A stretch of 64,000 nt of DNA from Chalciporus piperatus (GCA_038093975.1 JBBPTG010000019.1:1-64000); one strand, 5' to 3'. Positions 41,805 to 55,937 are shown, counted from the stretch's first letter. Program-made: numbers and translations. The notes: generated by a model from the sequence alone, not told the origin.

Positions 41805-42787
41805 ATGTCGAGAACAGCTCAACATCTCTTCTCAACGTCGCTGCGCTCATCCCTACGAGCCAATGCGGTTGCCCGCATTCCCCGCGCCGCCTTCGGAAGA
41901 CGTATGATGAGCTCGGAGTCGCATGCCAGCCACGGAAACTCATCGAGCGACAAGCCATGGATGGTACGTCTCTGCTACTACGCGTACACGGAGTGCACAT
42001 GCTCAACGTATCCTGTAGATTGGGTCTGCGCTAGTGTTCGGTCCTCTGGTAGTCAATGGGTTTGCAAATCATTTCCAGACACTCACGCGCTTTTAGTTCC
42101 TGTACCTCATGTCTCCCTCCGCACGAAAAGGAGACTCTCATGGGCACGCGGAGCACGGTCATGGAAGCCACACTGTACGTGAGAAGCTAGCTTGAAAACT
42201 TGCAAAACAGTCTAAGCACCATTGATAGGCCAAGCATGAGGAAACGCACACTGTATGTCGCGTATGTTTGTATCCGTTGAGCCCAATGTATAACCCGGAG
42301 CCTCTTTCCACAGCAACATGTAGAGACTCATTCGGAAAAGGAGGCTGAACCCATCGCTGACGACGAGGGCACAGAGGTCTCTGCACAGGAGGTCAAGGAA
42401 TCCATGGAGAAAGCTTTCGTAAGCCACCATCCTTTCCCTTCGCTTGTCTTTCTTAGTCTATCAGGAAGCCGACTCTCCGAAAAACGCCCAAGCTCAGGAG
42501 GAGGCCGTAGCGAAAGAGGAGATGGCCTCCGCCGAGCAATCAGCGGACACACCTGAACGGCCAGCAACGCCAGCAACGGAAAAGGCTGATAATTCTTCAG
42601 AGGTAGCTGCCTCTGCGCAAGAGTCCACAGAGTCCACGCCCTCGCGAACTGAGGAGGCTGCTCCTGCAACCAGCACTGAGGAGCCCTCAACCGCTGTTGT
42701 AAGTGCATCTTGGTTTGTGCGAGAAACTCGGTGACAAAGGACCTCCAGGTCGACAAAACAGAGGCTACCCAGGAGTCGCAAGCTTGA
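41805..42787 (+). CDS. Small mitochondrial membrane protein, unknown function
   Basis: The first exon 41805-41963 encodes a strong presequence (MSRTAQHLFSTSLRSSLRAN ... GRRMMSSES). One membrane segment (WMIGSALVFGPLFLYLM) follows, assembled across two introns. Then comes a His/Gly-rich stretch (HGHAEHGHGSHT), and a long acidic Ala/Glu/Ser-rich tail (EEAVAKEEMASAEQSADTPE) ending KTEATQESQA. At least six short introns. Organisation (presequence, single helix, disordered acidic tail) suggests an inner-membrane protein with its tail in the intermembrane space; that is inference. No characterised homologue recognised. Confidence 0.75.
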
Positions 42788-43133
42788 GTGGTCCCTAATA
42801 GGCTCCCATAGACTTGGGCAGGTCTGCCGAACTAGCGATATCTAGAAACCGAATGGATAGTGCAGCCACGTTGGTTGAATGTCATTTTCTCAGACCTTGC
42901 ACACATTGATACCACACATCTTCGAAGTTCAAGTCGACTGTTTGTGGCTGGAGAAGTGATTAATGAACGATCACGTGAGCGGTGAACACAAGGTCCGCAG
43001 AACAATGAAGTTCGCGTCCATAACTTAGTGCAACGGCGCCTTCGGTTGTTGTTTTCTCCTTTCAGGTTCTTCCTCGAGTCCTGCTGCTGGACGCGGCAAA
43101 CTCGCCGTCTTTCCTTTCTGTCACTCTTTTCTG
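42788..43133. promoter_or_regulatory. Probable GH71 gene promoter
   Basis: Intergenic; the 80 bp before the GH71 start are C/T-rich on the plus strand (TTTTCTCCTTTC, CTTTCCTTTCTGTCAC), a common feature upstream of well-expressed fungal genes. A CACGTGA site lies near 42974. Confidence 0.4.
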
Positions 43134-44960
43134 TTGCCCTTTCGACTCATGTTTTCCCTTGTCGTTATTCTGTCTTGGCTATTGATTGCTGACCTATGTG
43201 CCTGTGTCCCACTCGCGCTAATGGACAGGCAAGGTGCAGCATGTGACGTGTTTGGATCTCTGAAATCGTGTACGCAGGCCATGCCACTCGCCAGAAGAAA
43301 CACAACCATCAAATATGTTGTGGCCCATTTGATCGTCGGCAATACCTATCCATACACCGTGGACAACTGGAAGTCTGACATTTTGCTTGCGCATCAGAGT
43401 GGGTTCGATGGGTTCGCCTTGAATGTAGGGAGCGACAGCTGGCAGGCCCAGCAGGTCGCAAACGCGTAAGTATTGTCCCTATGTGATGTATTCTTAACTC
43501 ATGTTCAGGCAGTTATGAAGCTGCGCAGCAATCAGGAACAGGATTCAAGCTCTTCATGTCCTTCGATATGTCGTCCGTTTCCTCCTTATACAATGTAGTG
43601 TCTTCCTCACGTCCTGACTTGCTAGATCTCTTCCATGCGGAAACGCCAGTAACGCCGCTACCCTCCGAAATTACATAACGACGTATGCTTCACATCCAAA
43701 TCAACTACTGTACAATGGTCGTGTTTTTGCCTCAACCTTCTCGGGCGAGTCCTGTACATTTGGTCAGGCTTCGGTTCAGTCGGCATGGTCGACGCAATTT
43801 TTGCAACAGCTCTCTGGGAAGAATGCTGTCTACTTTGTGCCTGCTTTTTTCATAGACACATCCCACTTCCAGAGCTTCAACGGCGTGATAGATGGGATGT
43901 TTAATGTGAGGGTGCTTGAATATTTTGATTTATTACTCTAACCTCGTGTAGTGGGACTCTGCGTGGCCCATCGAAGTCACCCCGTCATTCGCAGGTTCTT
44001 TGACTAGTCTGGTTGGGGGTTTGTTAGGTGGTGTAACCTCAGCTGTTGACCCCCTTTCATCGCTTGTTGGAGCCACTACGACCGATCAACAATACATCAC
44101 CGCGTTGGATTCCATGGGGGGCCAGAAATCATACGTCGCCGCGGTATCTCCTTGGTTCTTTACCCATTATAGCCCCCAGACGTACAACAAGAACGTGAGT
44201 TTTCTTTCCTTCTCTCGGTGGCGAGACGGTGTTGACCACCTAGCTCTTCCCAGTGGATATACCTGAGTGATGACCACTTGTATGCCAAACGTTGGGAATC
44301 TCTGATTGGCATTCGAGATCAAGTCGATATTGTTGAACACATCTCGTGGAACGATTATGGAGAATCCCATTATATTGGTCCCATCGAAGGTGTGCAACCG
44401 AACAGCCAGGCCTGGGTGGATGGATTTGATCATACTGGTGAACTACATCTTTTTTATATGTCTTCCGGCGACCATTTACATTTCATAGGATGGCTCAACT
44501 TGACATCGTACTATGCGACCGCATTCAAGACAGGAATGTACCCGACTATCACGAAAGATCAAATTATTATGTGGTCTCGTCCTCATCCAGCCCTTGCGAC
44601 TGCACCGGATCCGATTGGTCAGCCAACCAACTTCCAAATCGTAGGTTTCCTTTCTTGCTTCCTATGAAGCTGGCCGGATCTCACACTCGGTGACCGTAGA
44701 CACAAGACAAAATATGGGCAATTGTCCTGGCATCGTCTCCCGCTAACGTCACTCTCTCAACATCATCCACTCGGTCGCAAACGTTCGACGTCACTGCCGG
44801 GGTGACGAAGCTATCACTGCCTATCCAAGCTGGGGGGTTCATGCATGCAATTCTTGAAAGGAACGGTCAAACACTTATCGACCTTCGGCCACAGAATTTC
44901 ACGTTCAACCCCAAGCCGCCGTCGTACAACTTCAATGCCCTTGTTGTTTCTTCACCTTGA
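43134..44960 (+). CDS. Alpha-1,3-glucanase (mutanase-like), GH71
   Basis: Secreted enzyme of the alpha-1,3-glucan hydrolase family acting on fungal cell-wall alpha-glucan. The signal peptide is visible (MFSLVVILSWLLIADLCACV), with an in-frame Met five codons earlier. Family features: IKYVVAHLIVGNTYPYT, NWKSDILLAHQSGFDGFALN, FKLFMSFDMSSV, a region ending AVYFVPAFF, WDSAWPIEVTPSF, SYVAAVSPWFFTHYSPQTYN, HISWNDYGESHYIGP, SQAWVDGFDH and a C-terminal beta domain with IWAIVLASSPANVTL, ending NALVVSSP. Around 490 aa after removing six or seven short introns; usual catalytic-domain length. It complements the GH5 beta-glucanase at the left edge in wall remodelling, though they are not linked as a cluster. 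Confidence 0.93.
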
Positions 44961-45200
44961 CGTGATGTCAGAATGGCAGGAAGAACAATATTTCTACTCC
45001 AGAGGGTCAGAGATTAACGTGCGCTGGGCGCATAGCGAGAATGTATTGTCTTGAGCGATAACCATTGTATTCGAAGTGCACCGTTTAGTCAGGGGTTTTC
45101 CATATGTTCGTGCACTGCCACAATCCCGGCAATTTTGGCAATCACAACAGTATTCACCGACTTTCAGTCTGCGAGACTTCGACATCGACGATTTTATGGA

Positions 45201-48200
45201 ATGAAACGAGTGGAGAGGCACAACGCCAAGGCGCGCCAGTCCAGTGCTGGCTCACATAAGAAGGGGAAACGGCGCAAGTCTACATCCACGACGACTCCTG
45301 CCGAACCAATAGACCCCAATGCAGAGATTCTCGCTCCCAAATCCAAGGAACAGAAAGAGAAGGATAGGAAGGAGAGACTCGTACAGGAGGTAAGTCATGA
45401 GTATCACAACACCGCGTGTTCCTCATTGGCGTAGCTTTCAGCACAATCGGAGAGCAAGGTGTCTGCTCAGAAGAGAAAGCGGTTAGAAAAGTTTGTCGTA
45501 AGATTGAATCCATGTCTCCCCTTCGCTTTCTTCGTTGATACATTGGTCAATAGGAGAAGAAACTCAGGAAAGAGGAGCGATTGTTGATCTTTGAGAAATT
45601 GGCGTATGGAGTCCCTTTAAGCTCTTCGATCCTCCACTCATCCATTTAGTGAGACACAGGCGTCAGTTCCAAGCCTGGATTTGCAATCCTCTGCTACACT
45701 AGGGACGGGAAAGGCGCTCTCTCATCGCGAACGATTAGGCCAGAGCGAAGACATAGCCGTTCGACATCTCATGGACGGAACCTCCAACAAACGGAGACGC
45801 CCCAACAACGAATTTACCGTCGCGGGACCCAGTGATGCGGAAAGTGAAGATGTGGAACTTGATGGAATGGATTCCGACGCCAGTATGCATTCAGCGAGGG
45901 CCAGTATACACTCAGCGAGGGCCGACACTCCCGAGATTTCAGTCGAGGTTCCGGTTGTGGACATGTCCGACACTTTGGGCCCGCCTGAGAAGTCAACCCA
46001 GCCCACGGAGGTGGGAGGAGCACTCAAACGAAACCCTGATGGTACCATTATGGCACCTCGCACTGTCAAAAAGAAGGAGAAGGGGCAAAAGGTTGGTCGT
46101 TTGGGATTTACGGTTCTTGGTCTCATTCTATTTTCCTAGGCGAGCTTCCGGAAATGGACGAAGAGATCTACGCAACCCGAACCTGATCCAGAATCCGATA
46201 CATCGTTTGATAGCTCAGATTCCGCGTATGATACGGGGGAGGACGAAGGCAGCGAGGCTGAGTCTCACTCGGAATCAGAATCGGACAGTGACTCAAACGA
46301 CGACGACGACACAAAGTTGCCGGAGACTCGATCGTCTCCCCCCAGGCGCGCAGGTTTCAAAACATGGGCGATGAAACAACTGGCCGCAGCGAAGGGATAC
46401 TCCGCCCCCGTCGACGAACCGCCGATTGAACCAGATCCAAAACAGCCTCTGCCGAAAAAGCGCAAAATATCGCATCCGTCCCACAATACTATGATGCGTG
46501 GCCCACTAGGAGAAGACCTGAAACTTCCATCCACTGCTTTGGCAGAGCACTTAACGAGGAAACCACAGCAATCCTCAGGCGAGCCCTCCCTTGAGAAGAG
46601 AGCCAAGGTCGTTTCGGTCAAGCGACCCGCAGATGTCGAGGAAGCTCGTTTGATGTTGCCTATTACAGCCGAAGAACAACCCATCATGGAGGCCATACTG
46701 CTTCATCCGGTTGTGATCATTTGCGGTGAAACTGGGAGCGGAAAAACTACACAAGTACCGCAATTCCTGTACGAAGCCGGGTTCGGCAATTCAGATGGAG
46801 GTAAGCGAAGCCAGAGTCGAAGCAAGGGCTTACTGACTTTGATACACAGACAACCCCGGTATGATCGGGGTAACCCAACCTCGTCGTGTAGCAGCGATGT
46901 CGATGGCCTCCCGCGTTGCGCATGAATTGTCTCTCACATCGTCTCGGGTTTCTTACCAAATCCGCTATGACGCCACTGTCTCCCCATCGACCACGATCAA
47001 GTTTATGACTGACGGTGTATTGCTACGCGAATTAGCTACCGATTTCCTGCTATCCAAGTATTCCGTCATCATTATCGACGAAGCCCACGAAAGAAGCATG
47101 AATACTGATATTCTCATCGGAGTACTCAGTCGTGTCTTGAAGCTACGAGAGCAGATGTGGAGGGAAGGAAAACATGGAGTAAAACCTCTGCGCCTAATTA
47201 TCATGTCGGCAACGCTCCGAGTCAACGACTTTGCGGAAAACAAAACCCTCTTCCCTTCTCCACCTCCCATAATCAACGTTTCTGCTCGCCAACATCCAGT
47301 GACAATTCATTTCAACCGCCGGACGCCTTCGGACTATGTCAGAGAAGCAATCAAGAAAACTGCGAAGATCCATTCTCGGCTTCCGCCAGGTGGTATCCTG
47401 ATATTCCTGACTGGTCAGAACGAAATATCGGGTGTCTGTAGGACCTTGGAGGCCAGATTTAGTCGCAAGGCTATCGAGACAAGAAAACGAAGAAGGCAGA
47501 CGGTGAACGCTTCCGCGTTCTTTACAGATGCACCCACAGACCCTCCCAAGATGGCTGCCCCCGCAGATGGTACGTCTTTCTCGCGTCTACACTGTCGAAA
47601 GTTTTCATTCATCATTTCAACAGTGGTTCTGGAGGAGGAAGACTTGGAGTTGGGGACCGGAGGCCAAGATTTGGCATTAGATGTTGACGACGGCGTACCT
47701 GAAGAAGACCCAGAAGCCCTAGATAGTGATGAAGAGGAAGCCGCTGATGATTTAGACGAGAGTGACTGTAAGTTGGATGCTCGGTCTTTGTGCTTACTTG
47801 AACATAATACCTTTAGCTCCGATGCATATCGTGCCACTGTATTCCCTTCTCCCGAGCGACAAGCAGATGCGAGTTTTTGAACCGCCCCCACTCGGATCTC
47901 GTCTAGTTGTGGTCTCGACGAACGTCGCTGAAACCTCTTTGACTATTCCCGGGATTCGGTATGTAGTTGATTGTGGGCGAGCCAAGGAGGTGGGCCAATT
48001 CTTACCTTTGTGTGACGTTTGTTCATCAGATTTTCAGCGAAGATACGACGTCACAAGCGGCATTCAGTCGTTCCAAGTGAACTGGATATCAAAGGCCTCT
48101 GCGGCACAGCGAGCTGGTCGAGCTGGGCGTACGGGTCCTGGGCATTGCTACAGACTCCATTCGTCCGCTCTCTACGAGCACTACTTCGAATCTTTCTCCC

Positions 48201-49530
48201 AACCTGAGATACTCCGCACGCCTATAGAAGGTGTAGTCCTCCAAATGAAGAGTATGAACATCGACTCGGTGGTGAACTTCCCATTCCCGACCCCTCCGGA
48301 TTCCCATGCATTGAAGAAAGCCGAAACGGTACTCACTCACCTCGGCGCACTGACCACTACACCCCTACTATCGTCGGCGACATCAGAAGTGTCCATGGCG
48401 ACTATAGGAGGCAAGGTTACGCCGCTGGGGAAATCCATGAGTTTGTTCCCACTTACTCCTCGTTACTCAAGGATGCTAGTCGCTGGTCAACAACATGGTT
48501 GCTTGCCGTATGTGATCGCCATGGTGTCGATCATGACCGTCGGAGATCCCTTTTTGCATGAAGAGGCCTTAGGCGAGGGCAAGGGTTCCGATGATGAGAA
48601 CGCTGATGGATTGGAATATATCAAGAGCGAGAAAGTAAAGGCAAAGGAAATTCGGAGAGCGCGTCGGAAGGGCTTCTTTGAGACGCAACAGGTAGGGTCG
48701 ACGCAGCTCTTCGCCACACAACACTAACACGCTTTGTCTAGACCCACTCTGCATTGGGGAAGTCAACTAGCGACATCTTTCGAATACTTTCAGTCGTTGG
48801 GGCATACGAATTTGCAGGGGGTGGTCTCCAGTTCTGCTCTGACCATTTCGTTCGACCAAAGGTACGATCCATGGCCGTGCTTTGTGCCTCTTTGATGAAC
48901 ATGATCGTCCAGGCTATGGAAGAAATGCATAAACTGCGAGCTCAAATATGTAACATCGTGAACGCAACCTTCCCGGGGGTGGAGACAGGCCTTGGACAAC
49001 CTCTCAAACCTCCTAGTGAAACGCAGGTCAGTTCCCTTGACAGTCATAGCTTGGTGTTAGATTCATTGCCTCTGTAGTTGAAGGCCCTTCGCCAGCTATT
49101 GGCTGCGGCATTCGTAGATCATGTTGCTGTTAGAAAGGATCTCGCGCAAAAGAAGTCGGCGACTGGGATTCAATATTCAACGGCCAAGGGTGTCCCTTAC
49201 AGAGCAATGGGCATCCAGGAGGACGTATTCATACACCCTTCCTCTGTCCTGTCACAGCGTACTCCTCCAGACTATGTGGTCTTCACTGAGATCATCAGGA
49301 CCACCAAACCATGGCTCAAAGGTAGGCGCAGAATTTCTATCTTTCTGCTTTCACGTCTAATGTATTGTTCTCTAGGTCTGACACTGATCAACCCGGCCTG
49401 GCTTTCAACACTAGGAAAACCAACATTATGCACATTTACCAAACCTGCGAAAAATAGTGCAGGTGTCTTGATGACCATACCAAAGTTCGGGCCAGATCAA
49501 TGGGAGTTGCCACCAATAAAAGCTTCATAG
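45201..49530 (+). CDS. ECM16: DEAH-box RNA helicase, DHR1/ECM16 (DHX37) family
   Basis: Nucleolar ATP-dependent helicase that releases U3 snoRNA during 18S rRNA processing. About 1,240 aa over about thirteen exons. A basic/acidic head ([23 protein letters not shown], long Ser/Asp/Glu tracts) leads to the core: Walker [28 protein letters not shown], motif [16 protein letters not shown], motif [18 protein letters not shown], a family-specific acidic insert ([16 protein letters not shown]), [14 protein letters not shown], and motif [19 protein letters not shown]. Then the HA2/OB regions with VGDPFLHEE ... [13 protein letters not shown] and VFIHPSSVL. The acidic insert within RecA2 distinguishes Dhr1 from Prp-type DEAH helicases. 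Converges on SEN1 with 115 bp between stop codons. Confidence 0.95.
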
Positions 49531-49645
49531 TCACGTTAAGGATACATTACGTCCATGCAATACTACGATGTGTAATCTAGGTAGATATGTTGTATGTGTG
49601 CGTGCGCGAAGGGCATAGGGGAGTGTTGTCCTTGGGGTATGACAT

Positions 49646-52600
49646 CTATGGCTTGGGCTTCTTTGGAATGAAGATGCTGCCTTTGTCCTTCTTGGGTCGC
49701 TTGGGGGGCGGTGGTCGGGGTTTGCTCGTAGATGAAGACGCTTCCTCGACAAACGGTCTTTTATGGGTGGGTTTTTGCGGGACGTTGTCGGTGGACGGCG
49801 GGTTGCCTTTGAACGAGCTACTTGCTGCGATGGGCGTGGAAGAGGGATTTTGTGATGGCGGTTTGGCACGAACGGATTCGGCTAGACTTTGAGGGGTAGC
49901 AAGGTCCAACGGCTCTGGTGCCGTTGGAAAAGGCTTCTGCCTGTTGTTCTTTGGAGGAGAGGCTTGGGCAGACCGCATGATGGTAGGCTCCGTGAAAAAC
50001 GACATATCGATCTGTAAGCGATAGAAATCAGCATCAACACTCTGGCTAATTCAGGGGATCACAACTTACATCGGTCAGCAGTGATCTCGATCTCGCATTC
50101 TCCACGATCTTCTTCCAATCATCATTACTCCTCTCAAGTGTCGGTGCATTTCCTAGGATGAACAACGAAGATTTTGCACGAGTAAGAGCCACGTTCATTC
50201 GACGGACGTCTAGTAAAATGATTTCAGCGACATATCCATTTTACCGTATATTGGCACATACCTGCCAAGAAGCCAACCGATTGGACACCTGGGCCAGCAC
50301 GGACGCATGAAAGAATAATGATATCCTTTTCTTGACCTTGGAAGCCGTCGACGGTATGAAAATGAATTTTTCCGCGAATATCTTCCCCGAACCTCCTTTG
50401 AAAGGCACGCTGAAGCTCGAGCACCTGGCCGCGATACATTGAGACAACGCCAACCCGGAAGTCGAAATCGATAGCTGCGAATTCTTTGAGCAGCCTCGCG
50501 TAGAGAGAGACAGCGACTTGGGCTTCCAGTACGTTTTTCATCGAATGTCCAACAGTTCCTTCCTCATGGCTGCGCAAAACGTTAAAAAAACGGTAGCACC
50601 CGAACTTTGGATGCGATTGCCAGGGCTGCTTGGTTTTGGTTACCATATCGGGTCCGTCAAGCAGACGCCCTTGATAAAACAGCTGACTGGGAAGCTGACT
50701 GATTTCTGGGTGCATTCGATATTGAATGCTGTGGGGATCTTTGAGTAATGTGCACGGGGGACCTTGAATAGTACTTGCCTTAAGAGATGAACAGCGTCCG
50801 GGCGGTGTTTTTGCAAACGAACGAAAAGAGATTGGTTGTACTGAAACTTGCAGGCCTGGAAAGATTACTCAGAACGAATGAGACTGAATGCGAGAAGCCA
50901 CCGTTACCTCCTGTGAAAGTACAGTCGGTGGAAGCTGCTGAGGGTCTACAAAACGGTCAACCTCCGCATCGTGTGCTATAAGTCGCTACTCACCGCCAAC
51001 CATGATGCATCTCGGGGTGCGGAACTTGAGTGGAATCAAGGAAGATAGTTCGATCGCCTGAGCGGCTTCGTCAATGATGACCATCTCAAACTGCAATTGC
51101 TCGATTGAGTCGTGTCCGGACCCTGCAAGCGTGGAGCAGATGACGTCTGCTTCTTGCAGGATCTCTAAGCGGAATCGTCTCCGCACGGCGTCCATTGTTC
51201 GATAATCAGATTTTTGCTTGTCCTTCAAGCGATCGAACTGTTGCGTCAGTGTCATTCGACGAGAATTCAATTTCTTGACCTCCTCCTCAAGCGCGAGTAT
51301 CCGTGCAGTGTTGTTCTGAACTGTGGCCAACTCCTCCACTTTCTGCTGCTTGGCGCGTTTGACGGACTCGATCTCCTGTCGAAGAACGGGGATTTGCTTT
51401 CCAGCATCGTTCGTCGAATCTTGCAGATTTTCGCCGTTCATCCTCTGCTCCATGAGGTAGTCCAGGGAGATATCTCGGACACTGATATCAAGGGCCTTTT
51501 CACTGCCAATCCGAACGACCTTGATAGGTTCTCCACGCTTCTGAGTACCCCGGTAGCCCTCCTTCAGACGACTAGCAACTTCATCGATAGCTGCGTTGCT
51601 CGGAGCGCACAGAAGGATCTTCTGTACTGGGGCCTTGTCAGCTTGTGTGGAATTCCGCCCCGCATGTATGGAAGTTGTGGCTCGGGGGCGCCGCGACAGA
51701 AATGCTTCCACCAATCCGCATATAGTTGAGGTCTTCCCTGTTCCGGGAGGCCTTGGAAACACGGTCAGCAGTCGAGCCAACGAGACAGAGATATTCACCA
51801 ACCCTTGAATCAACCCGAAGCCATCGGCTTGTAAGGAGCTGAGAATGGCTCTTGCTTGGGGCTCGTTAGCACGGTAGGTTGTCATCGCTTGGTCGATATC
51901 ATGGCGTTCTAGGTGCGGCATCATGGAGATACGGGGTTGCATGATTGACTGGAATGCATCATAGTAAGGAAGGGCCACGAGAGCGCTGTATTCACGATGC
52001 AACGTAGCCAAGCTGGGGAACAATCAGCGCTCTGGATACCTTCGCTGAAAGAAACATACTTGAAAACCTTCTTCAAGCTCCAAACACTGTTGATTTGTAG
52101 TCCGGGGTCTGCTCCATTGGGCGTGTAACACCGAAGAGTCATCTGGGCACCGATGATTGGGGTCGTCCTGTATGATTGCGTCTTGGCAAGAACCGATCTC
52201 GTTCCATCAGGATGTCTCAGAAGGACCACATCCGTTTCCGACAGCCTCCAATCTTTCTGGAACGCCTCGGATATGGTACAGTCGAGGTCGATGAAGTCGT
52301 CGGTGAACTGCTTCGAACAGATCTTGCAGTCGTACGATGCCTGAGTCTCTTCCTTCGACTGCACGATCTGAGCCCAGCATTCCAGGAGCAGCAATGGCTC
52401 GAAGACGCTGAGATACTGGCGGTGATCCACGAATTTGTCTGGAACATGAAGTATTTTGGGCTTTGATCCTTGCATGGGTGGATCTGGACCAGCGTGGTCA
52501 TAATTCCACGATAGCAAGGAACGATGAAGACCAGAGATATCTGGTTTAAGGCGCATGGCTCTCCTACGCGCATCGTCCCTTCTATTGAGTCGTTCCATTG

Positions 52601-55600
52601 TCGCGTTCTTGACCTGATTTGTAACGTCCAGCATCTTGACCTGACGCCTCTCAACAGGCTTCGGCACCTTGGGGGACTTCTGGAACTTCCCAAGTGCAGC
52701 CAAACCCTTGGGACCTCCATGTTCATCCTCTGAATCGGATTCACTAGACGATGATGAGTCCTCAACTCGGGTTGCCTTGGGTGGTACACGCGCAGGAACC
52801 CGATGACTAGGTCCAGCGATGGGAGTTGGCGCTGCTCTCTGGAAAGTGGGGAAAGCAGGAGCCTCCATCTTGGACCGGTCGATGGGTGCCACTTTGGCAG
52901 GTTGCTGGGGAGGTAACGGCTTGAGCTTGGTTTGTACCCCTCTCCGCTCAGGTTTTTCGTCCTTGGGTACAGCGGCTGAAGCACGGCTACTGGCAGTCGT
53001 CACCGAAACGATCTCTACATCATCATCATCGCTCTCGAATACTGCAAGGGCATCCTCAAGTTTCGAGATACGAGTAGAGTCGAGTCGCGTCCTGGGAGCT
53101 CCCTGCGTCTTCTTGCGTGCGTCGTCCACATGTTTGTTGAGTTTCGCCAAGCCCGCTTCGGAGGGAGGCACGCCTGTCGTCCGAAAGCACTCCAATACTG
53201 TTTGAATAAGAGCGAATGACTGGTGAAGCAATTCTTCGTCTGAAAGACGAAGCCACCGTGCGAGCTCGGGTAAGACAGGCTGGAGATCGTTCATCATTCG
53301 CTTTCCCACCCGAGACAATTTCTTCTTCTTGACTGGCGCCGCAGACTCCGTCGCAGTGGCTTTGACAGCGGCAGACTCCATGACCCTCCATTGGGCTAAC
53401 ATATCCCGACCGAAGATCAGTGCGTCTCGCATCCACACCGTCATATCGGGAATCTCGAAGAAGTCGGCCCAGAGTGGGGTTCGTTTGAATATTACGGTGA
53501 TTGATTGCGTCATGAGTGTCCACAACTGAGGGAGCTGAGAAGCGGGACCCTGCGGGTCTGAGGGTCGTAAGAAGTCGTTCGAATGAAGCAGTCCATCGGG
53601 ACTGGAGCAGAGCACTTCGATGATGTCTGTGAAACATTGCACGAGGGACTTTGATAGGCTGCACGCCTCAGTGACCAAAGGGGCATGTCGAGTGAACTTT
53701 TCGAGAAATCCGAAAATGGCGGCGAGGGAGGGATCCGGGAGATTGGCAAGCATTGCGCGGAAGCAATCCAGACGGACGTCAACGTCAAATGCTTGGCCAA
53801 CCAAAGTCTTGGCAGCAGTTTGAATGTCATCGATTGGGGACAGCATGAGGATCATGACATCCTTAGCAACCCCTGGACGACCGAGGACATTGCGCAAGAA
53901 GGATGGGGGGTTGTAGTTCGCGAATTTAGAGATGGTCTCGACAAAACCTTGTCTGGTAACCTGTAGGGAGCGATTGACGGCATCGAAGGCGATTCGCGCC
54001 TCCGGTTTGGATAGGATAGACTTGTAAGCACGGGGATTCAAAGAATCCAGGTGCGCATATTGGCCGACCAAATCAAGGATGGAGGCAGCACCGTCTGCAT
54101 CACTTGTCTGCAAGGACTCGTACGTCTTTGTCCACATTTGCTCTCGGACGCTGCACACCGAGAAAGTGTCCAGCTGCCCAGCAAGGTATGCGCAAGATTG
54201 GCTAACCGAGGTGGCAATCTCCCGCACATCTCGCCCTAGACTTGCTGTCACGAGTTCGCGAGCAGCGCTGCGGGCGGACTTCCACTTTTCATCTGCGTAG
54301 TGGCGACTGAAAGCAACGGATATGAAGGAGTCGACATGGATGTCCAAGACACTAGATATAGTGGAACGGTGGCGGGATAGTTCTTCGGTTTGACTTTTAC
54401 GGATCAAGGGTGAGAGCAACTATGATCAGACGTCAGTCGAAAATTCCATCAGAAATTTCGGGCATGAAAGCTAACTCGTATCGCGGTAAACATGACCACA
54501 GGACGGACATCTTTGAACCGCTCGTGTTGGAGTTCTTCGCAAAGCAGATCTACAATTTTTGCGAGCACGTCGCCAAAGACACCGGAATCTCTCAATGACA
54601 ATAGATACTCTCCAAACCATGAGAGAAACCAGGGTTTCTCCTCTGAGGGAACAACGTCTTCGATCATTTTGATGTATGATGGGTTATCTTTGATGGCATC
54701 GAATACCACTTGTGGGAACTCGGGTGCCTCTCCTTTCCATAGACCAGCATTGAGTCGCTTCAGGAGGAAGAGCAAAGCTTTTAGTACATGCGAGAACTCT
54801 TGTGAAGGATTGGTCAGCGAATCTTGGGATATGTACACGGAAACTGAGGGCACATACGAGGACCCACATCATGCAAGTGACCCGTGACAACTCTCCGACA
54901 ATCAGTTCCTCCGTATGACCGCAACATCGTTTCGGTGGGTATCTGGCGAAGGACCTGACAGAATCCGACCCAAAGTTCCGCAGGATCTGGTGTGAAAGGA
55001 AATGACCCTAGAGGGAACGTCTCTGCCTCTATGGAAGGAGCCTGCAACATAGCGAAGTCATTTTGTCTTGCAGTCCTCGCCAGTAAGTTGAATATTGTTC
55101 GGAGTGCTATCTCGTGTCCGGTGGCGAAGTGACCCTCAGCCATGGGAACCTCGGAGCACGATGAAACAAACGACCTCGACCAATGTCGCACGTCCGGGGA
55201 TTCGTCCAACATGAGAATGAATAACCCAGGAGGTGGAACGTCTGTTGGCCAACTCGAGTGAGAGGGTCGGGATCGTATTAATTCAAGAATGTCGGGATCC
55301 CGGAAAATGCGCAAATTCGAGACCGCATGATATAATGTCCCAGACGGAAGGCTCCGTAGAGCTGAGGGGTCATTTCGAATTCCACCCTTGAATCCCGCTG
55401 AGGTCAAAGCATCCTTCACGAACTTTAATTCCCAGTTGTCAAAACCGTTGTAGAATCCCTTGAGGATGTCGTCCGAAAATGCACCAAAAAACCTGATTCA
55501 CCTCGTTAGCTATATGAATCTCGTCAAATGATACCCGGGAGCGGACGAGAACACCAGCCGCAAGACGTCTCTCCTTGGACCAATGGCAGAAGCGAAATTG

Positions 55601-55937
55601 GAACTCACGTTGACCGCGACGCGACCTTGACTTCGCCAAAGGCTTTAACGCACGCGCAACACCCCCCCAGACAGCCTATAAGTCTATTCTTCCAATCTTC
55701 CACCTTTGGGCTGTTGTAGGCAAAAAGCCTCAGGAGAAAGGTGGCAGCGTCAACCGTGACTGAGTCAGCGCGAGAGCAGAACCAATGGTAGCATTTGTCA
55801 GAGCTGTTGGATGGTACTTTCATGAGATATGTGAAGATTGGGGCCAGGACATCGTCGGAGCCGTCAGCGGTGTTGACGGGCGCGTCGTGTAGGCTGGTGA
55901 GCAAAGACTTGACTTTGTCCACATCGCTGGTGGTCAT
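49646..55937 (-). CDS. SEN1: SEN1-family superfamily 1 RNA/DNA helicase
   Basis: Helicase of transcription termination and R-loop resolution (senataxin orthologue). About 1,900 aa. The N-terminal ~900 residues are a HEAT-like SEN1_N domain (DVLAPIFTYLMKVPSNSSDK, PWFLSWFGEYLLSLRDS, FEKFTRHAPLVTEACSLSK-like helices). A Ser/Pro linker follows. The helicase begins YSALVALPYYDAFQSIMQPR: Walker A PPGTGKTSTICG, LLCAPSNAAIDEV, a coiled-coil stalk (VKRAKQQKVEELATVQ), motif II VIIDEAAQAIE, GDPQQLPPTVLSQE (spliced), QYRMHPEISQLPSQ, TVDGFQGQEKDIIILS and DVRRMNVALTRAKSSL. The basic tail KPRPPPPKRPKKDKG is a likely nuclear signal. Start set at MTTSDVDKVKSLL (55937); an in-frame Met at 56054 is the alternative. 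Confidence 0.94.
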
